Positions 54,823 to 63,125 of a stretch of 64,000 bases of DNA are shown here, piece after piece. Origin of the DNA: Shewanella sp. Choline-02u-19 (GTDB lineage: Bacteria > Pseudomonadota > Gammaproteobacteria > Enterobacterales > Shewanellaceae). The notes beneath the pieces were generated by a model. The model had not been told where the DNA came from and made no database searches. It was given only the letters and a program-made list of their open reading frames with translations. Both the position numbers and the translations under genes were made by a program. Position 1 is the first letter of the stretch, and each line of letters opens with the position of its first letter. Location: assembly GCF_002836205.1 (NCBI RefSeq), contig NZ_PJBE01000012.1, positions 806,001-870,000 on the forward strand, read 5' to 3'.

Positions 54823-55368
54823 ATGAGCCACTTTAAATTACATACAGTTGAAACAGCACCAGCAAAAAGTAAGCCGATTCTAGAGAATGCTGCAAAGCAA
54901 ATGGGAGCAGTTCCAGGCTTGTTTGCGGTAATGGCTGAATCTCCTAACACCTTAGAAGCCTATACGCAGTTGCACCAGCAATTCGCCAGTTCATCTTTTA
55001 ATGCAGAAGAGCTCACTGTTGTATGGCAAACCATTAATGTTGAACACCAATGTCATTACTGCGTGCCAGCGCATACTGGCATTGCACATTCAATGAAAGT
55101 TGATGGCGCATTAACTGATGCGCTACGTAATCGCGAGCCAATGCCTACGCCAAAACTACAAGCACTGCAGGACTTAACATTGAGCATGGTGCGTAACCGT
55201 GGCAACGTGTCCCAAGCTGAGCTAGAAGCATTTTATGCAGCAGGTTATGGTCAGCAACAAGTACTTGAAATCATTTTAGGTCTATCACAGAAAGTGATCA
55301 GCAACTACGTAAATCATGTTGCGCAAACCCCAGTCGATAAGATGTTTGAACAGTTCGCTTGGAAATAA
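54823..55368 (+). CDS. AhpD/carboxymuconolactone decarboxylase-like protein
   Basis: A 181-aa helical protein of the CMD/AhpD family. The redox pair is present as CHYC (about residues 77-80) followed by His seven residues on (VPAHTG), the AhpD pattern. It may act as a thiol-dependent peroxidase or disulfide reductase. It is controlled by a divergent TetR regulator, which suggests induction by a chemical stress. A terminator follows at 55495. Confidence 0.83.
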   Translation: MSHFKLHTVETAPAKSKPILENAAKQMGAVPGLFAVMAESPNTLEAYTQLHQQFASSSFNAEELTVVWQTINVEHQCHYCVPAHTGIAHSMKVDGALTDALRNREPMPTPKLQALQDLTLSMVRNRGNVSQAELEAFYAAGYGQQQVLEIILGLSQKVISNYVNHVAQTPVDKMFEQFAWK

Positions 55369-55494
55369 ATAGCAACGAATAATTTTGTTGAGCTTTTTAA
55401 AGAATGCTGGGATTGTGTCATGCTGATAATCGCTACACTCAACGCAAACATCTTCAGTAAAGCGCTAGACGCCAGCCGTTTATAGGCCGACACT

Positions 55495-55523
55495 AAATGC
55501 TCACCTTATCGGTGGGCATTTTT
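55495..55523 (+). terminator. Terminator after the AhpD-like gene
   Basis: AAATGCTCACC / GGTGGGCATTT (one G-T pair) with a 5-nt loop, then a T run. Confidence 0.85.
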
Positions 55524-55605
55524 GTTTTAGCCGCTTTTGGTAAAAATAATTAGGTTACAGCGCCTCGTTTATAGGGCGTAGTTTATTGGTATAAAGGAGA
55601 GTGGG

Positions 55606-56301
55606 ATGAAAAAGGTATTAGCATTTGATGTTTACGGCACCTTGATTAATACCCATGGTGTCGTGGTCATGCTCGATAAATGGATAGGCTCACAAGCCAC
55701 AGCCTTCAGTCACACATGGCGTGATAAGCAGTTAGAGTACTCATTTCGTCGCGGCTTAATGCAAACATACCAAGGGTTTTCTCAGTGCACAGCGGATGCA
55801 CTGCAATACAGCTGCCAGTACTATCAAATCGAGCTATCTGATACGCAGCAAGTGCAACTGCTCGCGAGCTATTTAACCTTGCCAGCTTTCGATGATGTTA
55901 AACCTGCTCTAGCACAACTTAAAGCGATGGGTGTGCCGATGTTTGCTTTCTCAAATGGTGAGCGTGCTGCAGTTGAATCACTGCTCACTCATGCTGGATT
56001 GCGCGAATACTTCAGCGCTATTGTTAGCAGTGAGGATGTGAAGTCGTTTAAACCTGATCCTGCGGTTTATCGCCATTTATTGGATGTTACTGCAGCGCAT
56101 GCTCATATGAGCAGTCAAGCTGGCCACCAAGAAGTGTATCTCGTTTCAAGTAATCCGTTCGATGTACTCGGGGCGATGTCATCAGGCTTAAAAGCGGTTT
56201 GGGTTAAGCGTACAGCCACTGCCATTTTTGACCCCTGGGGGCAAACGCCAACGACGACTATTGAAACGTTAACAGAGCTAACAGAGCTAACGGCGCTATA
56301 G
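55606..56301 (+). CDS. Haloacid dehalogenase type II (HAD superfamily)
   Basis: A 231-aa protein. HAD motif I DVYGTL with the nucleophilic Asp near residue 8, motif II SNGE, and motifs III-IV KSFKPDP and SSNPFDVLGA are intact; the spacing is that of (S)-2-haloacid dehalogenases. True haloacid activity cannot be proven from sequence. The last nine codons read TELTELTAL from a 9-bp tandem repeat (56272-56298). A GGAG site precedes the ATG. Confidence 0.85.
   Translation: MKKVLAFDVYGTLINTHGVVVMLDKWIGSQATAFSHTWRDKQLEYSFRRGLMQTYQGFSQCTADALQYSCQYYQIELSDTQQVQLLASYLTLPAFDDVKPALAQLKAMGVPMFAFSNGERAAVESLLTHAGLREYFSAIVSSEDVKSFKPDPAVYRHLLDVTAAHAHMSSQAGHQEVYLVSSNPFDVLGAMSSGLKAVWVKRTATAIFDPWGQTPTTTIETLTELTELTAL
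56272..56298 (+). repeat. 9-bp tandem repeat at the 3' end of the dehalogenase gene
   Basis: ACAGAGCTA twice, then ACGGCGCTA, encoding a Thr-Glu/Ala-Leu repeat. Loss or gain of one unit would keep the frame. Confidence 0.75.
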
Positions 56302-57038
56302 GGGCTTGATACCATCAAACATCGTTAATCAGTTATTTGATGGCTGGAATTGACTCGGTAGCTGCATCGATAGTCGCAGAATTAACAGCAGCATTATGTT
56401 TGTCATCATTTAAGTGCATCTACTGCAAATGTCTCCGAGTAGGTATTGCTACTGCAATCAACGCCGGCAGTGTTAGCCTTAATTTTTAAAGATCAAAATG
56501 AAGGGCACTGCCATATAAAGCAACTTGAAAATGAGGCTAGTTGTAATGCGGTATTGAACTTAGACTTTGAAAGTGAGACATTTTCATCAGCTAATTACAA
56601 ATACACCATCGATGCTTTCAAAGGTGACTTTGCACTCGTGTTGGAGCGTCTTCATTTGTAATTACAAGTGATAAAAATCTAGTTCTAAAGATACCATAGC
56701 GCAAAAAGTAGTGGCATTTAATAGCAAGTTCCAAGTCATACAAGAGAGGAAAGTGCTTTAAGAGCTAAGCAGCTGAAAAAGAATTATATTGCTGGGTATA
56801 TATTACTTGGCTTTGTGGTGCTGATGTTTATGGCGGCTTTATTGCACTCATTAAATCATCTCAAGAGTAAGCGCTATACTGCAGGTTAGATACCATGTGC
56901 TAGTAGGATTCCACTGAGTTTGTTAGCGCACTTGTTCGGGCGGTATATACCCATAGAGGAGAGGGCATGATGCTGACATCTATGCTTTATTTTCTATCGC
57001 GGGCATCTACTTTCATCACATTACATTAGGATATGCAA
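56302..57038. other. 737-bp region with doubtful short frames
   Basis: A 71-codon frame from TTG 56446 to 56661 (no ribosome site, no known motif) and a stretch from about 56760 to 56889 that reads as one membrane segment (IAGYILLGFVVLMFMAALL) but has no start codon. Both may be remnants. I annotate no firm gene. Confidence 0.5.
56775..56889 (+). pseudogene. Possible remnant of a membrane protein
   Basis: An open frame without a start codon encodes LKKNYIAGY, then about 20 hydrophobic residues and a basic tail (LKSKRYTAG) before the stop. It could be the end of a lost gene or a chance frame. Confidence 0.3.
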
Positions 57039-57251
57039 ATGAGTGAGCTAACGCTAGAGTCTATGATCACCTGTCCGGAGTGTGGGCATCAAGAGCTAGA
57101 GATCATGCCTACTGATTATTGCCAGTTTTTTTATGAATGTAAGGGATGCAGAAAAGTATTGCGCCCCAAGAAGGGTGATTGTTGCGTGTATTGCTCTTTT
57201 GGTAGCGTTGCGTGCCCGCCAATACAGCAAGGCGAAGGCTGTTGTGGATAA
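57039..57251 (+). CDS. GDCCVxC-domain cysteine-rich small protein
   Basis: 70 aa from the ATG at 57039, with TAGG eight bases in front; the ATG at 57033 is too close. Eleven cysteines occur. CPECGH (near the start) and CKGC form a zinc-ribbon-like site, followed by the GDCCVYCSFGSVACPPIQ motif. In databases such proteins are described as GDCCVxC (seleno)proteins because some carry selenocysteine; this one uses only Cys. It often neighbours heavy-metal or mercury-type transporters, which are absent here. Probably binds metal ions. Confidence 0.75.
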   Translation: MSELTLESMITCPECGHQELEIMPTDYCQFFYECKGCRKVLRPKKGDCCVYCSFGSVACPPIQQGEGCCG

Positions 57252-57603
57252 ACACTTGCTCGCTTTGTTAGTGGGCAGTGACTCACCTGTATTGGTTCTT
57301 TGTACTCGTGATTAAAAATACAAACCAGCATTAATCTTAAGGAGTTCGACAGCGATTATTAGCGCTCACACTTGAGGCTGTAGCCGGTAAAGTCTTACTC
57401 TAAGTTGTCGCTATTAATGGTGTTTTTTGAGAAGGTTTAACCTCTAAGTTTATCAATTATATTGCTAAACTTGTTTTTCTACCTCGACTTGGGTCAGCAA
57501 TCATCACCTCGAAATTTGGTTTCGCTTGAGCAGCAATAAAAGTCGCTAACAATATAGGCGGCGATCATGCTTATACGGCATATTCAAAATATGGGAGATT
57601 CAG
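57252..57603. other. 352-bp region with decayed gene
   Basis: No intact gene. The minus strand carries a remnant described separately at 57358-57572. Confidence 0.5.
57358..57572 (-). pseudogene. Remnant of a SAM-dependent methyltransferase-like gene
   Basis: Read on the minus strand, one frame gives ILLATFIAAQAKPNFEVMIA then DPSRGRKTSLAI, interrupted by two stop codons further on. The V-M-I-A-D-P-S-R-G string resembles the late strand of Nnmt/METTL16-like (class I) methyltransferases, where VLIADPGR is typical. The part upstream lacks a continuous frame. This is a reading by eye. Confidence 0.4.
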
Positions 57604-57999
57604 ATGAAATTGAGCTTTAATTTTGAAGATGCTAGTCAAATCTTTGTCGGGGCATTTGCACTTGCTGTGCCGATCTCTTTTTCAGAAGAAGCGTGGCGCT
57701 TAGGTGAAACCTTGCCTTTTCCTAATTTGCTGATGCTATCGATATTATCGGTTGTTTTTCTCGGGTTATTTACTTATCAGAGTGTATTCCAAAAGAATAT
57801 AAAGTCTCGTAAAATTGTTTTTGTTTCACGTATTTTTATCGCTTATTTGATAACGGCAATGGTCGTTGCATTGGTGCTATTTTGTTTGAATAAACTGCCG
57901 TTATTTGAAGATCCGTTAGTGTCACTCAGGCGAATTATTGTTATCACTATGCCTGCTTCTATGGGCGCTATTGTTGTTGATAGCTTCGACAAAGAGTGA
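57604..57999 (+). CDS. DUF2391 membrane protein
   Basis: A 131-aa protein with four membrane segments (about 12-30, 40-62, 75-100, 108-127). SFSEEAWRLGETLPF between the first two matches DUF2391, a family of integral membrane proteins of unknown role. It looks like a lone gene at the right end of the accessory segment. Confidence 0.72.
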   Translation: MKLSFNFEDASQIFVGAFALAVPISFSEEAWRLGETLPFPNLLMLSILSVVFLGLFTYQSVFQKNIKSRKIVFVSRIFIAYLITAMVVALVLFCLNKLPLFEDPLVSLRRIIVITMPASMGAIVVDSFDKE

Positions 58000-58121
58000 A
58001 CAGCTGCCAGCCATCGCTTATTTGAATAAGTCACTGTGGAAATATCTCCCGCACGATAGTCTGTATAGGGGAGTGTTGGGGGGCAATTACCCTTGTTCTA
58101 GTTGCAAATTTCAGCACGGCC

Positions 58122-58155
58122 CTGCAGGTATTTTTACTCTTAATAACACCTGCAG
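58122..58155. terminator. Possible hairpin behind puuB
   Basis: CTGCAGGT and ACCTGCAG form an 8-bp stem around an 18-nt AT-rich loop, 12 bp from the puuB stop. There is no clear T run, so its role as terminator is weak. Confidence 0.4.
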
Positions 58156-58167
58156 ATGAGCCATTAT

Positions 58168-59475
58168 TTAAAAGATATCTTTGAATCGATGATAAAGCAT
58201 GCCCATGGCGAGCAGAGGTGAACGCAGATGCGGCCCACCTGGGAATGTCATATGAGGAATTTGGGCGAAGATATCGAAGCGTTCTGCTTGCGCGGTAATC
58301 GCTTCGGCAATCAGTTTTGCCGCCATATGAGTAGCATTCACGCCATGTCCAGCATAAGCCTGCGCATAAAATACATTTTTAGCATCGGGCAAGCGGCCTA
58401 TTTGTGGTAATCGGTTGGCACCAATTCCTATCATGCCGCCCCATTCATAATCGATACGAATGCCTTTTAATTGCGGGAATACTTTTTCAAGGTTAGGACG
58501 CAACGCGGCTTCAATATCTTTAGGATCTTTGCCCGAGTAGGTACATAAACCACCGAAGAGTAACCGGTTATCTTCCGATAGGTGGTAGTAGTCGAGGTCG
58601 ACTCTGAGATCGGCAAACGCCATATTTTTTGGAATGATGCTGTCGCACTGCTCTTGGGTTAGTGGCTCAGTAGCAAGAATATAGGTGCCTGCAGGCAGCA
58701 CTTTTCCGCCAATATCACTTTCAAGCTTATGACCCAGATAGGCGTTGCCAGCCAGTACTAAGTATTGGCAGTTTACTTCGCCATGTGCGGTGATCACCTT
58801 AGGCTTATCACCTTTAATAATTTTCTCAGCGGCGCTATATTCATACATTTTTACGCCAAGGCTGCGAGCGACCTTGGCTTCGCCTAAGGCTAAGTTAAGC
58901 GGGTGTAAGTGGCCACTTGCCATGTCGACCAATGCACCATGATAAAAGTCAGAGCCGACCACTTCGCCAACCCGAGACTTGTCGAGCAGAGTCATGTTGT
59001 GGCCGTAGCCAATCTTATTGAGATGCTCTAAGTCCTCTTCAAGCTCTCGCATATGTTTTGGCTTGATCGCCAAGTCGCAATAACCCATCTGTAAGTTACA
59101 GTCGATGTTGTGCTCTTTTACCCGTTTCCTAACGATATCGACGGCTTCAAAGCCCATCTGCTCAATGGCATTAACACCTTCGCGGCCAATAATGTTTTCA
59201 AACTGTTCAATATTATGACCAATGCCTCTAATGAGTTCACCGCCGTTACGTCCCGATGCGCCCCAGCCGATCCTTTTGGCTTCTAACAGAGCCACCGAAA
59301 AGCCTTTTTGAGCCAATTCAATTGCGGTATTTAAGCCACTAAAGCCACCACCCACAACGCATACGTCAACATCTAACACCTCTTCTAATCGAGGCGATTG
59401 GTGTAACTCTTTTGCTGTTGAAAAGTAGTATGAGGCGGGATATTGCTCGCTATGCACCGGGCTTTTAGTTGACAT
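58168..59475 (-). CDS. puuB: Gamma-glutamylputrescine oxidoreductase PuuB
   Basis: A 435-aa FAD enzyme of normal length. The dinucleotide motif VVGGGFSGLNTAIEL lies at about residues 35-49; the DAO-type body and the C-terminal YAQAYAGHGVNATHMAAKL complete it. PuuB oxidises gamma-glutamylputrescine to the aminobutyraldehyde used by PuuC. The neighbouring puuR, puuD and puuA genes make the assignment firm. It is divergent from puuR and a PuuR-like box lies 82-97 bp upstream of its start. Confidence 0.92.
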   Translation of the reverse strand: MSTKSPVHSEQYPASYYFSTAKELHQSPRLEEVLDVDVCVVGGGFSGLNTAIELAQKGFSVALLEAKRIGWGASGRNGGELIRGIGHNIEQFENIIGREGVNAIEQMGFEAVDIVRKRVKEHNIDCNLQMGYCDLAIKPKHMRELEEDLEHLNKIGYGHNMTLLDKSRVGEVVGSDFYHGALVDMASGHLHPLNLALGEAKVARSLGVKMYEYSAAEKIIKGDKPKVITAHGEVNCQYLVLAGNAYLGHKLESDIGGKVLPAGTYILATEPLTQEQCDSIIPKNMAFADLRVDLDYYHLSEDNRLLFGGLCTYSGKDPKDIEAALRPNLEKVFPQLKGIRIDYEWGGMIGIGANRLPQIGRLPDAKNVFYAQAYAGHGVNATHMAAKLIAEAITAQAERFDIFAQIPHMTFPGGPHLRSPLLAMGMLYHRFKDIF

Positions 59476-59556
59476 CGTTACTCCAAATATTTGTTTTTAT
59501 TGTAAATTGGACTTGTGACAGTATACTCAAGAGAATATGAATAAATTATTTACAGA

Positions 59557-59572
59557 TGTTCATTATTTTTAA
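59557..59572 (-). promoter_or_regulatory. PuuR-like box 2
   Basis: On the minus strand it reads TTAAAAATAATGAACA, the best match in the window to the E. coli box. It lies between puuB and puuR. Confidence 0.75.
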
Positions 59573-59722
59573 CACGCTTTCCTGTAGAATACAAACCTAG
59601 CGCAACAGAATAGGCAATGTTGACTTGAGTTAGCCAATATTGTTTTGGGGCGAATCGGTGCGTTTTATTGTTCTGCATGTTGTTGGAGGCATAGAACGAC
59701 AACTTCAATTAGGGGAAAGAAT

Positions 59723-60271
59723 TTGGATATTGGAGCAAACCTTAAAACGGTCAGAAAATCAAAAGGCTTATCGCAGCGTGAACTTGCTAAGCGTGCTGGC
59801 GTGACTAACAGCACCATCTCTATGATTGAGAAAAACAGTGTCAGCCCGTCAGTCAGTTCATTGAAAAAGGTCCTATCAGGATTGCCATTGTCATTGGTGG
59901 AATTTTTTTCAATAGAAGATGAGACTGCAAGCGAGCAAAAGGTGGTTTATCGTAGCGATGAATTACTGGATATTGGTGATGGCGTTTTAGACTTTAAATT
60001 GATTGGTCGAGACTTTCCTAATCGAGCAATGTCTGTCATGAGCGAGACCTATCCACCAGGTGCAGACACCGGGATAGAGATGCTTAAGCACGAAGGTCAA
60101 GAAGCGGCGATGGTGATTGAAGGTAAACTCGAGTTGACTGTGGGCGAAGAGGTATTTGAGCTTTGCGAAGGCGACAGTTACTATTTTAATAGTGAGTTAC
60201 CCCATCGTTTTCGTAATCCTTTTGATGCACCGTGTCGCATTGTGAGTGCCACCACCCCTGCAAATTTCTAG
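59723..60271 (+). CDS. puuR: Polyamine-responsive repressor PuuR
   Basis: 182 aa from a TTG at 59723, chosen because AGGGGA lies 7 nt upstream and because PuuR proteins start near this point; the in-frame GTG at 59645 would add 26 Cys- and Arg-rich residues that the family lacks. An XRE helix-turn-helix (about 5-60, LSQRELAKRAGVTNSTISMIE) is followed by a cupin domain (about 105-180) whose motif is HEGQEAAMVIEGKLEL. PuuR represses puu genes until putrescine binds. Its own boxes are found at three promoters here. Confidence 0.92.
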   Translation: MDIGANLKTVRKSKGLSQRELAKRAGVTNSTISMIEKNSVSPSVSSLKKVLSGLPLSLVEFFSIEDETASEQKVVYRSDELLDIGDGVLDFKLIGRDFPNRAMSVMSETYPPGADTGIEMLKHEGQEAAMVIEGKLELTVGEEVFELCEGDSYYFNSELPHRFRNPFDAPCRIVSATTPANF

Positions 60272-60292
60272 ACTGCTACCTATGTAATACCC

Positions 60293-60336
60293 GCCTTAGT
60301 CGCTAGATTAATTATCTGGTTGCTGAGGCTTTTTTA
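60293..60336 (+). terminator. puuR terminator
   Basis: GCCTTAG / CTGAGGC (with one G-T pair) frames an inner AGAT / ATCT stem, followed by six T residues. Confidence 0.7.
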
Positions 60337-60625
60337 TGCCTAAATTTCCGATCTTCGTACTAGCGCTGCTCCATTTCGATGATAACGGCTGTCATTTGTG
60401 TAAATAATATAAAGCAAAGCTTCAATTTTAGTGTGAGCTGTGTCAATAACATTAAACACGACTAAAGTACTCGAGTATTGCTGTGATAACTTGTTAATGT
60501 GTCTGCTAAATAACCATAAGTTAGTCTAAGTTATTGTTTTAAATGGATCGCGATTTATGCTTGATGATTATTTTCATTCCTTCCTGTTAAGATCTTGCCT
60601 AGTTTGTAAATTAAGTGTAGTGTGT

Positions 60626-60638
60626 GAAAAAATGAACA
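60626..60638 (+). promoter_or_regulatory. PuuR-like box 3
   Basis: GAAAAAATGAACA, with the ATGAACA core at 60632-60638, 104 bp before the puuD start. Confidence 0.7.
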
Positions 60639-60651
60639 TTCGGGTTGTAGC

Positions 60652-60666
60652 TGTTCATTATTAAAT
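60652..60666 (-). promoter_or_regulatory. PuuR-like box 4
   Basis: TGTTCATTATTAAAT on the plus strand (minus-strand core ATGAACA), facing box 3 with 13 bp between the inverted AATGAACA / TGTTCATT arms. Confidence 0.7.
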
Positions 60667-60741
60667 GATTTCGTAAATCAAGATGAAAACTATTATAAAA
60701 ACCATTGAAAAACTCTGAATACGAAGGATTGAAGGTGTTAT

Positions 60742-61503
60742 ATGTTGGAAGAAGGGCTCGCGGTAGTTGGTGTGACGGCATGCAATCAGCAATTGGGTTT
60801 GCATCCATTTAACATTGTTGGCGAAAAATATTTATTAGCGATTGCTGATGCAACGCAATCATGGCCATTAATTATTCCTGCACTGGGCCATTGCCCAGCA
60901 GAAACCGTGTTATCACGGTTAGACGGCATTTTATTTACAGGTTCCCCCTCTAATATTGAACCCCATCATTTCGATGGCCCTGCAAGTGAAGCGGGAAGCC
61001 ATCATGATCCAAAACGAGACGCTACCACCTTACCGTTAATTCATGCGGCAATTAAAGCAGGGGTTCCAGTACTGGGTATTTGCCGTGGTTTTCAAGAGAT
61101 GAATGTGGCATTTGGTGGCAGCTTGCATCAAAAACTGCACGACGTCGGTGGCTTTATTGAACATCGTGAAGATAAAACAGCGCCTGTTGAAGAGCAATAC
61201 GGTATTTCGCATGAGGTTCAAATAGAACCTGGGGGGTTGCTTCACGATGCATGGGGCCGCAACTCCGCAGAGGTGAACTCTGTGCACACACAAGGCGTTG
61301 ATCGCTTGGGTGTTGGGTTGCGGCCAGAAGCGTATTCAAATGATGGTTTAATAGAAGCATTTTCTGTTAAAGACGCGAAAAATTTCGCATTAGGCGTTCA
61401 GTGGCATCCCGAGTGGAAAGTGTTAGATAACCCTTTTTATACCGCAATGTTTAAAGCCTTTAGCCAGGCTTGCCAGCGCCGTGCAGCCAGTAGAGTAAAA
61501 TAA
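60742..61503 (+). CDS. puuD: Gamma-glutamyl-gamma-aminobutyrate hydrolase PuuD
   Basis: A 253-aa class I glutamine-amidotransferase-like enzyme. The nucleophile C114 lies in GICRGFQEMN and the His-Glu pair H222, E224 in QWHPEW; VNSVHTQGVDRL is another family block. It hydrolyses gamma-glutamyl-GABA to Glu and GABA, the last step of the Puu route. It leads puuA by two bases, so both are in one operon under PuuR-like boxes 3 and 4. Confidence 0.93.
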   Translation: MLEEGLAVVGVTACNQQLGLHPFNIVGEKYLLAIADATQSWPLIIPALGHCPAETVLSRLDGILFTGSPSNIEPHHFDGPASEAGSHHDPKRDATTLPLIHAAIKAGVPVLGICRGFQEMNVAFGGSLHQKLHDVGGFIEHREDKTAPVEEQYGISHEVQIEPGGLLHDAWGRNSAEVNSVHTQGVDRLGVGLRPEAYSNDGLIEAFSVKDAKNFALGVQWHPEWKVLDNPFYTAMFKAFSQACQRRAASRVK

Positions 61504-61505
61504 TA

Positions 61506-62855
61506 ATGAAAAAGTTAATTAGTTATTTAAAAGACGAAAAGATCACTGAAGTAGAATGTGTTGTCTGTGATATGACAGGTATTGCCAGAGGTAAGATTGC
61601 TCCGGTCGGTAAGTTTATTGATGAGAAAGGCATGCGCTTACCTGAAAGCGTGTTACTGCAGACGGTGACGGGAGATTATGTTGAAGATGAGGCGTATGAC
61701 GCTTTATTGGATGCGGCCGATATCGATTTTATTTGTGTTCCTGATGAAAATGCGGTTTTTAAACTGCCTTGGACTATCGAAGCTACTGCACAGGTTATTC
61801 ATGATTCGTACGACAAAATGGGAAACCCTATTGAGTTGTCGCCACGTAACCTACTTAAAAAAGTACTTAAGTTATACGAAGAGAAAGGCTGGAAGCCTGT
61901 TGTTGCACCTGAAATGGAATTTTATCTTACGCGTATTAATGAAGACCCAGATCAAGCGCTTATTCCGCCGATTGGTCGTTCTGGTCGCCAAGAATCTGGA
62001 CGTCAGTCTTTCTCGATTGATGCGGCTAATGAGTACGATCCGTTATTTGAAGATATGTATGATTGGTGCGAGATCCAAGGGTTGGATATCGATACCTTGA
62101 TCCACGAAGAAGGCACTGCTCAAATGGAGATTAATTTCTCTCATGGTGATGCTCTGTCGCTAGCCGATCAGGTGTTTGTGTTTAAGCGTACCCTGCGTGA
62201 AGCGGCTCTTAAGCACAAAGTCTGCGCGACATTTATGGCAAAACCTATCACTAATGAGCCTGGCAGTGCGATGCATCTGCATCAGAGCATTGTTGATATG
62301 AAGTCAGGCAAAAACATTTTCAGTAAAGAAGATGGCACTAAAGGGCCACTTTTTTATAGCTACATTGGTGGTTTACAGAAGTTCATCCCTGAGTTATTGC
62401 CATTATTCGCACCTAATGTTAACTCATTCCGTCGTTTTCTACCGGGGACTTCTGCGCCGGTTAACTTGGAATGGGGCGAAGAAAACCGCACTTGTGGTCT
62501 ACGCATTCCAGAATCATCTCCGCAAAACTTACGTGTTGAAAACCGCATTGCTGGCGCTGATGCCAACAGCTATTTGGCGATAGCTGCGAGTCTATTATGT
62601 GGTTATATGGGCATGGTTGAAGACGTTAAGCCTTTCACTCCTGTTCAAGGGCGTGCCAACGAAAACCGTAGTGGCATTTCCCTACCGTTAACACTTGAAG
62701 AAGCACTGGCTGTGATGGCTGAAAGCTCAGCTTGTCGTGAGTATTTAGGTGAAACCTTTACCAATGGTTATATTGCGGTGAAGCAAGCCGATTTAGAAAA
62801 CTATCGTCAAGTGATTAGCTCTTGGGAGCGTAAATTCCTCCTGCTAACCGTTTAA
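61506..62855 (+). CDS. puuA: Gamma-glutamylputrescine synthetase PuuA
   Basis: A 449-aa member of the glutamine synthetase superfamily (type I fold), near the usual PuuA length. The beta-grasp part comes first, then the ATP/metal site: EMEFYL, EEGTAQMEINF, GSAMHLHQSI, NSFRRFLPG and the Arg in NRTCGLRIP. It ligates Glu to putrescine to start breakdown. The puu neighbours rule out ordinary glutamine synthetase. Confidence 0.93.
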   Translation: MKKLISYLKDEKITEVECVVCDMTGIARGKIAPVGKFIDEKGMRLPESVLLQTVTGDYVEDEAYDALLDAADIDFICVPDENAVFKLPWTIEATAQVIHDSYDKMGNPIELSPRNLLKKVLKLYEEKGWKPVVAPEMEFYLTRINEDPDQALIPPIGRSGRQESGRQSFSIDAANEYDPLFEDMYDWCEIQGLDIDTLIHEEGTAQMEINFSHGDALSLADQVFVFKRTLREAALKHKVCATFMAKPITNEPGSAMHLHQSIVDMKSGKNIFSKEDGTKGPLFYSYIGGLQKFIPELLPLFAPNVNSFRRFLPGTSAPVNLEWGEENRTCGLRIPESSPQNLRVENRIAGADANSYLAIAASLLCGYMGMVEDVKPFTPVQGRANENRSGISLPLTLEEALAVMAESSACREYLGETFTNGYIAVKQADLENYRQVISSWERKFLLLTV

Positions 62856-63125
62856 ACATAGTCACCGCTGGTATTGATTTTGGGGATGAATAGCAGTGGT
62901 GCTTTTGAACAAGAAATATCAACAGATACAAAGGAGTCATTCATATAGATAGTGCTGTTTGAGTATTGAGCGTTATCTATATGAAAGCTAAAGCAGTACG
63001 CACTGCCGATGCCGTTTTTCAGGTGTAGCATTGGTCAACAATAAGAACTAAAGCCGATAAATCGGCAACACAATGCAGCAACAGCAGAAGCGGTTTATCT
63101 GCTGCTACGCTAAACAGGAGATAGC
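62856..63125. other. 270-bp puuA-potF leader
   Basis: No gene or PuuR-like box seen. It holds a 12-bp inverted repeat (62940-62985) and an orphan AAGGAG site at 62931. Confidence 0.5.
62940..62985. promoter_or_regulatory. 12-bp inverted repeat behind puuA
   Basis: TTCATATAGATA (62940-62951) and TATCTATATGAA (62974-62985) are exact complements around 22 bp. It has no T run and lies 140 bp before potF, so it may be an operator or mRNA hairpin. Confidence 0.5.

Larger units (their letters stand above)
60272..60741. other. 470-bp puuR-puuD intergenic region
   Basis: Holds a terminator for puuR near the left and two inverted PuuR-like boxes near the right. No gene seen between them. Confidence 0.6.

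Noticed and set aside
56446..56661. 71-codon frame from a TTG start
   Set aside because: No ribosome site and no recognisable family; mentioned only in the description of the gap.
59645..59722. Upstream GTG for puuR
   Set aside because: It would add 26 Cys/Arg-rich residues before the conserved start; the TTG at 59723 has AGGGGA in front.
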